Below are positions 48,296-59,946 of a DNA stretch of 64,000 nt, piece by piece. The DNA comes from Hirundichthys speculiger (lineage: Eukaryota; Chordata; Actinopteri; Beloniformes; Exocoetidae), in NCBI GenBank assembly GCA_018398805.1, contig JAGFBZ010000945.1, positions 62,001-126,000 of the forward strand, in the 5' to 3' direction. The notes beneath the pieces are model-generated. The model was not told where the DNA came from and searched no databases. It worked only from the letters and a program-made list of their open reading frames with translations. The translations under genes were made by a program, and so were the position numbers. The first letter of the stretch is position 1, and every line of letters starts with the position of its first letter.

Positions 48296-48690
48296 CTGGG
48301 GGGGGGGTCGTCTTCACAGAGGAACTATGGGTTTCATCTTCCAAGACACAAACCAGACATGAGATGTGGAGACCAGCTGAGACGGAGACGGTTTGAATCC
48401 ACGTGGCTTTAACGGCTTTAACGGCTTTAACGGCTTTAACTGTTTTAACGTCACGCGCACAGTTGGTGTGTCGGAGGAACGAGCACGTTAGTTGTTTAAT
48501 TAGCCACATTAGATTAAAACAAAAGTCAAAAACATTGTTTTTTCACGTGAGAAACATGACTTTTCAGAGGTTACGAAGGAGGTCACGGAGCTGCAGTAAA
48601 ACACGTATGAGCCGGATTCAGAGGTTTCTTTTTCCCCTCTGGGATCATTTCAGTGTTTTCAGACTCTTTCGTCGTGACGCTGCAGTGGCT
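47928..48690. repeat. CA microsatellite and short tandem runs
   Basis: (CA)n of about 22 units at 48,250-48,294, followed by a short G run. Four copies of ggctttaac at about 48,404-48,440. Otherwise unassigned. Confidence 0.75.
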
Positions 48691-49925
48691 GCTGTTACAT
48701 GATGTTTTTTATTCCGAATTAATTATTCTGAATTAAATAATTCAGAATTAAACTATTTTCCTTCAAGCTTACATGGAAATAGTAATTCCGTATTGAGATT
48801 TACATGGAAAACACGTTTGATCGGCTTTATCCAATTCCTCTTTAGGTCGTGGGGGTTTGGGAAGGGTTCTGATTGGATGGGGGGGGGGGGGGGGGGGGCG
48901 GACGTCTTTACGTATTTACGTCTACCGGAAGAAAACAAACTTACTCGATTAGCAACAACATGGAGAAACCTCCTTCATTTAACCTGGCCGCTACAACTTT
49001 GAAAAGCTCACAATTTTTATGTTTCCTGCCATCTGCTCTTTTAATTATTTCCAGTTTCCTCCAAGCTATTTATTAAATAAATCGTCTCCGCTCTTGACCA
49101 CCGTTTACTGCGTGCTGCCATCTTGAAACTTTGTTTCGAAAAAACAAGCCTAGCATGACCGCGGAATTATTCTATTCGGATTTAAAATCAGAATAAACCA
49201 GCCACTGTGTTTACATGGGAAGTTTAATTCCCCTTTAATTCAGAATTTAAATTAAATCAAATTTAAAATGATTAAAAATTTACATGTAAACACCTAATTC
49301 CGAATAAAAATGTCCATTCCGAATTAAAACTTAATTCCGAAGTAGGTGGCTGGTTTATTCTGATTTTAAATCAGAATAAATAATTCTGCGGTCATGTAAA
49401 CACTCACTCCGCTGTAAATTAATTCCGATCATTCTGCGCATGCTCGTTCTCTTGGCCCGTCTGTCGCGATGACGCTTATATTCCGCGCTGGGCTTGTTTT
49501 CTAAAGAAAATCATCGACATGATGTTGTCGTGCTGCTGCTTCAAAAAATAAAATCAAAACAAATCCAAAAAGGATGCTAATAATGTAGTCCTCCATGTTG
49601 TTGCTAATCGAACAAGTTTGTTTTCCTTCCGGTAGACGTAAATACGTAAAGACGTCCGCCCCCCCCCCCCCCCATCCAATCAGAACCCTTCCCAACCCCC
49701 AGACCTTAAGCAGAATTGGATAAAGCTAATCAAACGTGTTTTCCATGTAAACCTCAATTTGGAATTACTATTTCCATGTAAACTCGAAGGAAAATAGTTT
49801 AATTCTGAATTATTTAATTCGGAATAATTAACTCCGAATTAAAAAACATCATGTAACCGTGGCAACTTACTTTGGAATTAAGTTTAACTCGGAATGGACA
49901 TTTTTATTTGGAATTAGGTGTTTAC
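48690..49925. repeat. Large inverted repeat / foldback element
   Basis: Arms of about 300 bp: 48,694-48,990 and the reverse complement at about 49,575-49,862. They share gttttccatgtaaac, cagaaccctt, gacgtctttacgtatttac and (from the left) acaaacttactcg. The centre holds a smaller inverted pair (gcggaattattctattcgga with its partner near 49,370). Both arms contain a G or C run of 14-18 at the same place. It resembles fish foldback MITEs with GAATTA-rich termini. Confidence 0.85.
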
Positions 49926-50869
49926 ATGGTATTTTTTTAAATATAATTTAAGGTGAAGAAAAAAGTCCTCCAAGTCCTCCAGTAAACTATGCAATATAAC
50001 TACTGTGCATACAAAGTATTAAATGTTAGCCATTCGGAGCATTTGATTTGTCCCTCAAATGTATTTGCATTAAATACTGTCCATTCAAAGTATTAAAAAT
50101 ACAAGAAACTAGCCTTTTTCTCTTCCATGATAACGGTCAGGCAGCAGAATATTACGGCCTTCTGAAGCTGCTGCTATACGCATGCGCAGTCAACTCGGGT
50201 AGGAAGATGTTATGAGTAGGAAGAAATTTCACAACACCGGCTCCCCCGGATCAGAAAAGTGGAAACGACCTCCAGGCTTCCCGCCAAACACGCTGCGATG
50301 TCGTGCAGAAGACTGACTTTTATTGTCCCGGACCGACCGCACGTCACGAGCGCATCGGTGCCAAATCCCGCTGGCAGCGCGCGCTGCTTCATAACGAGCC
50401 TTGTTGAGGCTCGGGGATGTTGATGATGTTGCTATGCAGTATTCATGAGGATGCCCACCCACCTCCTCACAGGTGATGCTGTTGTCAGAGAGTTCCTTGT
50501 TGCTGGTCTGGTGGAAAAGCCCGAAGCACGCGCTGTCATCGATAACGCAACGTGCGCGCGCACACAGAAACACACACAGATGCAGAGCTGCTGTCAGCTA
50601 CAGTGTTTAAGTTTATTCTGTTTATATAAACTTTTCTGTGACGGCGTGGACTCTGTCACGATCCACAGCTGCTGAGGAAACATCTACGTGCAGAGAAATA
50701 ACCTTCAAAGGGCACTGAAATCTGTTTTTGTCTAAATGTAGCCATCATAAGCTTCTTAGCATTAAATAATCTGCAGAACTTTTTATTTGTCAAAGACAGC
50801 AGAGGAGCGTCATCGTCATGTTCTCACCTGCAGCCTCTGATATGGGGTATTGAATGTAAAAACTTGATT
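49926..50869. other. No feature recognised
   Basis: Unique sequence. 50,220-50,590 is GC-richer with no supported exon. ORFs on both strands lack recognisable domains. Confidence 0.4.
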
Positions 50870-52440
50870 ACAGTTTTCAAAAATATATATTTTCAATATT
50901 CATCTCATTTTTTTCACATTTGAGAAATTATTTAAAAATGTGGTTATATGTGAACGAAAATGAAATGTTAAATCTAAATGTTAAATGTTAAATCTAAATA
51001 TTAAATCTAAATCTAAATGTTAAATGTTAAATCTAAATGTTAAATCTAAATCTAAACATCTAACATTTAACATTTAAATTTAATATTTAGATTTAGATTT
51101 AGATTTAACATTTTTAGATTTAACATTTAACATTTAGATTTATCATTTAGATTTAACATTTAACATTTAACATTTAGATTACATTAGATTTAACATTTAG
51201 ATTTAGATTAAGCTTTTAGATTTAACATTTGACATTTAGATTTAACATTTAGATTTAGATTAAGCTTTTAGATTTAACATTTGACATTTAGATTTAACAT
51301 TTAGATTTAGATTTAATATTTAGATTTAACATTCGACATTTAGATTTAACATTTAGATTTAACATTTAGATTTAGATTTAATATTTAGATTTAGATTTAA
51401 CATTCGACATTTAGATTTAACATTTAGATTTAGCATTTAGATTTAGCATTTAGCTTTTAGATTTAACATTTAACATTTGACATTTAGATTTAGATTTAGT
51501 TTTTAGATTTAGATTTTTAAATTTAGATTTAGATTTAACATTCGACATTTAGATTTAACATTTAGATTTAACATTTAGATTTAGCATTTAGATTTAACAT
51601 TTAGATTTAGATTTAGCTTTTAGATTTAACATTTGACATTTAGATTTAACATTTAGATTTAGATTTAATATTTAGATTTAGATTTAAAGGTGGGGTGGGT
51701 GTTGTTTTTTCAACACTTTTTACAATATTGCCTGAAAACCTTTTCACATTTCCATTGCAACCCACTGAAAAAATGTTTGCAAAAAAAACTAAACATTTTG
51801 GTCCAGTCTAGAAGGTTAATCAGAGAAAAACTCTGACCAATCAAAAAAGTGATCATCACTATTTTGATGGCTGCCTAATACGTCCATAAAATCAACCCTC
51901 CCTCCTCCCTCCCTATGGTTCATGCATCGTGAATCATGTGAAGGCGTGGTTTCGAGGGGTAGCAAGAGGAGGAGGCGGAGCCTTTGGAGGAGGGAGGGAG
52001 TGTATATTTTCAAAATCTCACTTGAGTTGGATTGCTGGAACCGTTTTTCAAACAACACCTACTCCACCTTTAACATTCGACATTTAGATTTAACATTTAG
52101 ATTTAGCATTTAGCATTTAGAGTTAACATTTGACATTTAGATTTAGATTTAACATTTAGATTTAACATTCGACATTTAGATTTAACATTAAGATTTAGCA
52201 TTTAGATTTAGCATTTAGCATTTAGATTTAACATCTGACATTTAGATTTAGATTTAACATTTACATTTAGATTTAGATTTAACATTTAACATTTAGATTT
52301 AACATTTCATTTTCGTTCACATATAACCACATTTTTAAATAATTTATGTCTCAAATGTGGTAAAATGAGGTAAATGTGAAGAAAATGAGCTAAATATTGA
52401 AAATATATCAGTTTGAAAACCATAATAAAGTTTTATACAT
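50870..52440. repeat. Foldback element whose arms form a minisatellite
   Basis: The outer flanks (about 50,870-50,968 and 52,305-52,440) are inverted copies: gtggttatatgtgaacg on the left, cgttcacatataaccac on the right. Inside, the left 90 bp reads aaatgttaaatctaaatg units. From about 51,060 the strand flips to atttagatttaacattt units for over 1.2 kb. A TTAA-flanked MITE is inserted at 51,688-52,069. Confidence 0.88.
51688..52069. mobile_element. TTAA-flanked MITE (piggyBac/Kolobok-like)
   Basis: 382 bp between TTAA copies at 51,684-51,687 and 52,070-52,073. Termini AGGTGGGGTGGGTGTTG and CAACACCTACTCCACCT. The TTAA target is used by piggyBac and Kolobok elements, and I cannot tell which from the ends. 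Confidence 0.88.
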
Positions 52441-53173
52441 TTATACACCACTCTGCTCCTCCAGGTCTGGATGTTAGGAAGCTGCTCCCTCATCTAAACA
52501 ACATTCCCGTTGTCATGGCCACTAATTAAAAAGTGCCTGAATTACGAGTAGGAGGAGGGAGGAGGGGGGGGGGGGGGAGTCTCGCGGGACTGCGCAGCTT
52601 CAACACAACCCAAACAAATATGTAGGAAATCAATTTTTCATGAGCGCGAGCTGCCAATAAGAGACACAAGGCTGTTTTTAAAGGTCAGGACTGGTTTGGC
52701 TGGAGCTGTGATTCCTGCGATGAAGATTCCCCCCCCCCCCCCCCCCCGCCCCTCCTCCTCCCCTACCTCCTCCTCATCCCCCCCTCCCTCCTCCAGTGCG
52801 TCCGCGCGCTCCGCGCTCATCAGCCCCTCCCGCCTCTTCAGGGAGGGAAGAACCTGGTTCCGCTCAGTCGGACATCCTCCGGTCCGCGGACAGACTCCGG
52901 GACACCGGAGACACCGGAGACACCGGAGACACCGGAGACACCGGGAGCTGCTCCGCTCACGGACGGTGGCCGCCAACCGAAATTTATCAGCGGACATTTA
53001 CGCGCATAATTTTTTTAAACACTTGCGCCTTTGCGTTTTTTTCTTTTTTTTTTTACTTCAGTGAACACATTTTTATTTATTTTTTTTTATTTTTTATTTT
53101 TTTTGGAGCAGAAGAAGCGTGAAAACTGTTCACGCGCAGGCTGCTGGTGTCTGGAAGCTCGTGCCTGAGAGGG
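52441..53173 (+). promoter_or_regulatory. GC-rich promoter and 5' UTR of an unidentified gene
   Basis: CpG-rich stretch with a G14 run (52,564), a C18 run (52,730), CTCCTCC tracts and about five direct repeats of gacaccgga (52,899-52,943). It leads to the ATG at 53,174. Open frames upstream are repeat-driven and start before the likely 5' UTR. They could act as upstream ORFs. Confidence 0.45.
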
Positions 53174-53227
53174 ATGGACGCGCTGGTCCACCTGGGTCTG
53201 CGCGTGCAGCTGCTGATCTGGGCGACG
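53174..53227 (+). CDS. First coding exon, signal-peptide-like, gene unidentified
   Basis: ATG in good context (gagggATGG), 18 codons: MDALVHLGLRVQLLIWAT. A perfect donor, ACG-GTGAGT, follows. Short, hydrophobic and Leu-rich, like the first exon of secreted or membrane proteins whose exon 1 encodes only the signal peptide. The intron to the right would exceed 10 kb. I see no second exon in the window and do not recognise the protein. It may equally be a chance ATG beside a donor. Confidence 0.45.
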
Positions 53228-53679
53228 GTGAGTCCGTCATTAAAACAAAGATCAGTGTTAACATGTATTCTGTTAAAGAGCAGTTTAAGACTTAAAAGAT
53301 GATGCGTTAACAAGTCTGAGACTTTAAGATTTAAGAATTAAGCTTTAAGATTTCCTGTTTATGTTTGGAAAATAAATATGGATGATCATTTAAACATTTG
53401 ACAAAGACATTTGTCCAAGACTTTTGGAGGGAACTCTGTATTTAAACGGCCAGTTTTAGCAAATAAAATGGAAAAATGCTTCTTTGGTCCTGTAAGATTA
53501 ATGATCTTTCTTTCTTTATTCCATCAGTAACAGCAGCCGTCAGATTTTTGTTTCAAAGAGTTTTAGGAGCAAATTATGATTAAACTCTGAGGTGTTTTCT
53601 GACATTTTAAGTGTAAATACTTTTGTTCTGTTCTGTTCCAAAGAGAAAGTTCTGTTACATGTTGAATATTTGCGTGAAT
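53228..53679. other. Intron start, no feature
   Basis: AT-rich unique sequence between the candidate first exon and the GAAT array. Confidence 0.4.
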
Positions 53680-54925
53680 GAATAAATGAATGAATGAATG
53701 AATGAATGAGTGAATGAATGAATGAGTGAATGAGCGAATGAATGAATGAATGAATGAGTGAATTAATTAATTAATTAATTAAATAATGAGTAAATGAATG
53801 AATGAGTGAATGAATGAATGAATGAATGAATGAATGAATGAATGAGTGAATGAGTGAATTAATTAATTAATTAATGAGTAAATGAATGAATGAGTGAATG
53901 AATGAATGAATGAGTGAATGAATGAATGAATTAATTAAATAATGAGTAAATGAGTGAATGAGTGAATGAGCGAATGAATGAATGAATGAATTAATTAATT
54001 AAATAATGAGTAAATGAATGAATGAGTGAATGAATGAATGAATGAATGAGTGAATTAATTAATTAATTAATGAGTAAATGAATGAATGAGTGAATGAATG
54101 AATTAATTAATTAAATAATGAGTAAATGAATGAATGAGTGAGTGAATGAATGAATGAATGAATGAATGAATGAATGAATGAATGAATGAATGAATGAATG
54201 AATGAATGTATGAATAAATTAATGAATGATGAGTGAATGAGTGTATGAATAAATTAATTAATTAAATAATGAGTAAATGAATGAATGAGTGAATGAATGA
54301 ATGAATGAATTAATGAGTGAGTGAATGAATGAATGAATGAATGAATGAATGTATGAATAAATTAATGAATGAGTAAATGAATGAATGAATTAATTAATTA
54401 AATAATGAGTAAATGATTGAATGAGTGAATTAATTAATTAATTAATTAATTAAATAATGAGTAAATGAATGAATGAGTGAATGAATGAATGAGTGAATTA
54501 ATGAATGAGTGAAAGAATGAATGAGTGAATGAATGAATGAATGAATGAGTGAAAGAATGAATGAGAATGAGTGAATGAGAATGAATGAATGAATGAATGA
54601 GTGAATGAATGAATGAGTGAATGAGTGAATGAGTGAATGAAATGAATGAATGAATGAATTGAATGAGTGAATGAGTGAATGAATGAATGAATGAATGAAT
54701 GAATGAATGAGTGAATGAATGAATGAATGAATGAGTGAATGAGAAATGAATGAGTGAATGAGTGAATGAGTGAATGAATGAATGAGTGAATGAATGAATG
54801 AATGAATTTGAATGAGTGAATGAATGAATGAATTAATTAATGAATGAGTGAATGAATGAATAAATGAGTGAATGAATGAATGAATGAATGAATGAATGAG
54901 TGAATGAATGAATGGGTGAATGGGT
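53680..54925. repeat. (GAAT)n tetranucleotide array
   Basis: About 1.25 kb of gaatgaat with gagtgaat, ttaattaa and gagtaaat variants. Longer blocks (for example aattaattaaataatgagtaaatg) recur several times, so there is higher-order structure. Confidence 0.97.
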
Positions 54926-55899
54926 AACTGCTATATCCATTTACTGGCCTGTTTGTCACAAATGTCTCTCTGATTCTGGATCGTGATTCGCTGATGAGCG
55001 ACTCGTTTGTCTCCAGGTGTCGCTCTCGCGGAGTCACGTGACTTGATGACCGTCATCAGCTGAATGAAATACAACACAAATCTCTACTGCTGGCAGTAGA
55101 AGAAAAACCCCAACGCATATACATTTACTTTACGTAAACATTAAATAAATAAATTAGGCGTAAAATAAAGAAAAGAAACAGCGGCGTCTCTCGTGGCTCC
55201 ATTAACTTTGGATTCTCGACTCCACAGACAGACAGCAAAGAGAAAGCATTAATATTTTTGATTTTTTTTCCCTGCATGTGTAAACATGCTGCTTTGAAAT
55301 CAAATAATGCTCATAATCCAGGGAGGAAACACTCCTCTTTTATTCCATCCTCATTTAAACCCGCAGAGACGTTTCCAGGGGTTTCCAGTTACACATTTAC
55401 ACAGTTTCTCCTTTTATTTTTGGCTTCCTGTTTCCTCTCATTTTATCGACCTTCTGACCAGTTTTCCCTCAGACGCTCGTGGCTTCACATCGTCTCTGTA
55501 CCTGTAAAATTTAGTCACCTGGAAACGCTGGCGCCACCTCTTTTCATCCTTCTCTTTCTGGAGCAAATCGATGATAAAACTCATCTAATGGTCGACGACT
55601 GCAGCATTACAACATATATACACATACATATATTTATATTAGCTGGTCTGGAGGATTCACATGTGTTTAAACACACTGCCAAGAGGGAAAGACAACAGCA
55701 CTGGTTTCAGAGAAGCATTTGTTTCTGCGCATCAATCCTCAAAAGGCCAGTAAAATCAATTTCAAACTATTTGGAAACTGAAGCTTACAGTTCTACGGTG
55801 ATAAAGTCATTTTCTCTGGTTGTTGCAGGCGAACAGACGGGATTTACCGCTGCTGCAGCCGTCAGTGCTGATGTTGTCTTCGCTGACATGAGGGAAACG
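54926..55899. other. Unassigned; one long ORF not supported
   Basis: A 214-codon open frame spans 55,258-55,902 but opens with a TTG codon, has no recognised domain and runs into a MITE. Otherwise no feature. Confidence 0.4.
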
Positions 55900-57509
55900 T
55901 AGGGATGCACGATAACTGTGTTTTAAAACTGATACCGAAAACCGATAACACACACATATACCTAAAATCATTACATCAATACTATGAACAGAATCAGAAA
56001 TAGTTTGGACTCTATAAATGAACAGATATTTATTTTTTACAATGAAAAACAACTGAAAAGCCTCTCAAACATTTTCGTAAAGCTATCAAACAAACCTATT
56101 TGATATCTCACATTAACTTAAATAAGGTTCATTACTGACTGATATAAAAAATAAAGGCTCCTTGAACTGATGGAAATACATGCATCAGAATTACCAACTG
56201 AGGATTTACATTTAAAGGATTTTGACTTGTGGTTCCATTTAAATTAATACATTTATTTAAAGTAAATGATGTTCAGTAATTTTTTTTGTTTTTTATTTCA
56301 TGGAAGCTTTAGTTGAGAGAGATGAAGGAGAGGAGAGACTGCTGCTGGCTTGAGCACGTTAGCATTAGCTTCCGTTAGCTCACGTTAGCGTGATTTCAAA
56401 ACTCCATGGAAGTGATTGTTATGTTGTAGGTGGCTGATCAGGTTTTACGTATTAAAGCTTGTGCTTCCCTCCTCGTAGAATTCACTCGGAGGATTCGTCA
56501 CAAATAACCACCAAACTATCTTCTTCTAAAACTTTAACGAAGTTCTACACCATCGCCGCCATGTTTTTTTTTCAGCGCACTGTTCCGCAATGCTGCATTC
56601 GAGGTGTAACGTAAATTCCAACGTTCCCTCATTTGCTAGTCGTTCTTTCAGGCTTTTCTATTTTTTTTTTTTTTATGTGTAACATGAGGGGAAATACTGC
56701 GAATATCGATTCAAGTTAGCAACTACTAAAATTATGACCGACCTAAGTTGTTTTCTGGCATGAGGGAGTATTCTTGATTTTCCTTACTGAGAAATCATTT
56801 TTCTGATTATGCCGACGTCACTTGAACATAACATTCACTGCCAGTTATTCAAGGCTCAGAGGGAGCGAGACACTGCTGTGTTGACAAAAATATATATGTT
56901 ATCGGGGCTATTCGTCGTGATATCGGAGTTATCGGAATGACGTCATAGTTATCGGGTCGATAGTTATCGGCCCAATAGTTATCGTCCCGATAGTTATCGT
57001 GCCGATAGTTATCGGCCCGATAGTTATCGGGTCGATAGTTATCGGGTCGATAGTTATCGGGTCGATAGTTATCGGATCGATAGTTATCGTGCCGATAGTT
57101 ATCGGGTCGATAGTTATCGTGCCGATAGTTATCGTGCCAATAGTTATCGGGCCGATAGTTATCGGGTCGATAGTTATCGCGATCGATAGTTATCGTGCCG
57201 ATAGTTATCGGGTCGAGTTATCGGATCGATAGTTATCGTGCCGATAGTTATCGGATAGTTATCGGCGATAGTTATCGGGTCGATAGTTATCGTTATTATC
57301 GTGCCGATAGTTATCGGGTCGATAGTTATCGTGCCGATAGTTATCGGGTCGATAGTTATCGTTATCGATAGTTATCGTGCCGATAGTTATCGGGTCGCGC
57401 GATAGTTATCGGCCGATAGTTATCGGGTCGATAGTTATCGTGCGCGATAGTTATCGTACGATAGTTATCGGGTCGATAGTTATCGGGTTGATAGTTATCG
57501 TGCATCCTA
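55900..57509. repeat. MITE family A, copy 3 (inverted, terminal expansion)
   Basis: Begins tagggatgcacgataactg and follows copies 1 and 2 in reverse to about 56,950. The terminal gttatcggcccgatagttatc motif is then amplified into a tandem array before the terminus gttatcgtgcatcc at about 57,492-57,507. Confidence 0.85.
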
Positions 57510-58065
57510 GTTATCGGATAGTTATCGGATAGTTATATAGTTATCGTATCCTGGCGTTTCTCTAGTTATCGGCTACATAGTTATCTTCTGTCTCCGATCA
57601 TAGTTATCGTTTCGTCCTCCGTCGATAGTTATCCGATAGATCGGAGGGACGATAGTTATCGCGTAGTTATCGTCGATTTGCTTCATAGTTATCGCCGTGC
57701 ATAGTCGTGGGGATAGTTATCGGATAGTTATCGTTAGTATTTGCTGCTGCATAGTTATCCGATCCTGATTTTATCGTTTTTTATAGTTATCACTCATAGT
57801 TATCAGTTATCGGGGTTATCAAGTTATCGGATAGTTATCGTGTACACCGATTCATATATTTTCATAGTTATCTAATGTTCGGGTCGGTTAAATGTCGATA
57901 GTTATCGTGCGTGATAGTTATCGGAAAGTTATGTTTTTTTTTTATTAATATACGCGATAGTTATCATGTTATCGATCATAGTTATCATAGTTATCGATAG
58001 GTTATGATTTATCGGGTCTGCTCGATAGGCGATAGTTATCTTCAGGAACCTTTGATAGTTATCTC
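56955..58065. repeat. CGATA-GT-TATCG self-complementary array
   Basis: About sixty copies by eye of cgatagttatcg or its core atagttatc. To about 57,500 they are regularly spaced at 15-16 bp with gggtc or tgc spacers. Beyond the MITE terminus (57,509-58,065) the core keeps recurring, interspersed in unrelated text at irregular spacing. Each 12-mer is an inverted repeat with a 2-base loop. Confidence 0.9.
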
Positions 58066-59620
58066 CGGCATAGGTAAATGACTTCTGACCTTCTGTCTCC
58101 AGCCTGAGGTGAACCGTTCCTCTGCCTTTGAAAACAAACCTTCAAACCTTTAAAATCAACTCTAAAACTCAGAGAGTAGCCGGCGCAGAGCGGTCAAAAA
58201 CATGAGGAAATGCTCTGTAATCTGTTGCAGCGTCCCGTGAATACCCCTCTGATAGATGCTGTTGTGTTCGCAAAGGTGGCCAGCTTTTTTTATTGACTTT
58301 ATTTTTTTTTTTCCTCTTTCTGGAGAAAATAATGAGTATCACAAACACACTTGTGGGTAATAAAAGGCAGGAAGATAATGAAGAGAAGCAGAGTCAGAAA
58401 ACTGTCGACAGTCGGCTTTGAAATGAAGCAGACTGCATTACGTTTAGACACCAGGTAACTGGAGACACCTGGGAAGGTGTTTATTTACCAGTTTATTTAG
58501 AGGCCATTCGGTCCCGATCCAAGCAGAGGTGGACTTTCGTCAGCACCGCCGGTGGTTAAGTTCGGTCCGTGCTTCTATGGAGCCGACGTAGAGGGAAAAC
58601 GATGCTCTGTAATTACAACACCGGCTGCTAGGGGGCAGTGTGGCTCCTTTTCTGCTTTCTGACAGAGCAAATAAAGTCCGTCTACCTGTAAACGTACAGA
58701 CGTTGCTGCAAACTTTCGGTTTTATTTGTGGTCTTCGCCGATGCGACAAGTAGTTGCATAAACCAGGCTTAAGCTGGAGTAGTTTCAGACGGGAGGTGGA
58801 TCCAGCTGATAACTTTTATGACATGAATCTCAGGACACACGGATAACATTGAAAAGAGCGCCGCATATTATCTAAATAATATTAGCAAAATAACACAATA
58901 GAGGATACATTATTCAGTCCTCCGTCGCTACACAACAAGGTATACAAGTAACGTGAAGCTGACCGGGACCGCCGGTCCGGCAGCAAACATCGTAAAGTAA
59001 AAAAATAAATGTTACGCAACAACGATGTTAATCAATGAAAAAAGTCTCAAAGACAATAAGATGGTTTCATAACATTTATATCTTTAAGAACTACGAAGAT
59101 ACTTATGTTTGTAGCTAGCTTTTTTTGTCGCCATCCTTTTCAAAGATGTCTTGGCTAAATTACCCAATGCCTTCTGGGTAGCCCTTACATCCAAGGGTGG
59201 TGCCGGAGAATCTCAATTTTGAGGGCAATACAGCCCTCAAACTCGTCCCTCAATTTGACGTTCTTAGAATTGGGACAACACTTGCACTTAGCGGGAGCAC
59301 GCATTTTTGAGATTGAGGAATTGGAATTCACCCCAGACCTTAGAATAAAAATTAGCATCTAGTATGAAATTAGCATCACTTCTTCAAACAATATGTAGGG
59401 GAAGCTCGTGCCAGCTCCGTGAAACGCGACAAGCTCCTCCCTGTTGAAGTCAAAATATGAAAACCTTTTTATGTTACTCAGTAGATGCATCTTATCTACC
59501 GTGGCTTCCTCCAGCTGTTCCAGCTATGTTCACTCTCACAATTAACTTTACAATGTGCAAAGTTACAAGATCTCCAAACGTATTTTGGGTAAAATCGTCA
59601 TCAACAGCCGTCCATCAGCG
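58066..59620. other. Unassigned; one enhancer-like stretch
   Basis: 58,170-58,460 is unique and non-coding (ctctgtaatctgttgcagc, gtgggtaataaaaggcagg). 59,140-59,340 has the texture of a transposon end (agcccttacatccaagggtg). No gene supported. Confidence 0.35.
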
Positions 59621-59688
59621 TCATCATCAATCACTTGTCAACAGAGTCAACGCGGTGGAGGCTAGGTGGATCAAAGACTAATGTAATT

Positions 59689-59860
59689 ATGAGTGGCAGT
59701 TCATATAAACATAAAAGTGGAGCGACAAAACGCAAAGAAAGGGAAAAAGGAGCGCAGGAGAAAACGAAACTTAAAAAGCTGGACACGTATTTTGTTCGTC
59801 CCAATCCTGGAGATGAAGCTGACATTGTTGTTCAGCGCGGTCAGGGAGACAGATTTACAG
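59689..59860 (+). pseudogene. First exon of a hAT transposase, rest missing
   Basis: ATG at 59,689: MSGSSYKHKSGATKRKEREK, then TKLKKLDTYFVRPNPGDEAD, ending at a donor (TTACAG-GTACAA). A basic K/R-rich start followed by LxxYF is typical of hAT transposases related to ZMYM1-like proteins. No later exon or catalytic motif is visible. The following intron has been taken over by a 28-bp minisatellite. Confidence 0.55.
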
Positions 59861-59946
59861 GTACAATTTCTCACAATCACTGACACTGAAAACAATACGT
59901 GAGTTAGTTGTAAACTGCTAATGTGGTTGTTATCAGAGTAGCCCGG

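Noticed and set aside
55258..55902. 214-codon plus-strand ORF
   Set aside because: Opens with TTG rather than ATG, has no recognised domain or codon bias, and runs into a MITE. Probably chance, though transcript data would settle it.
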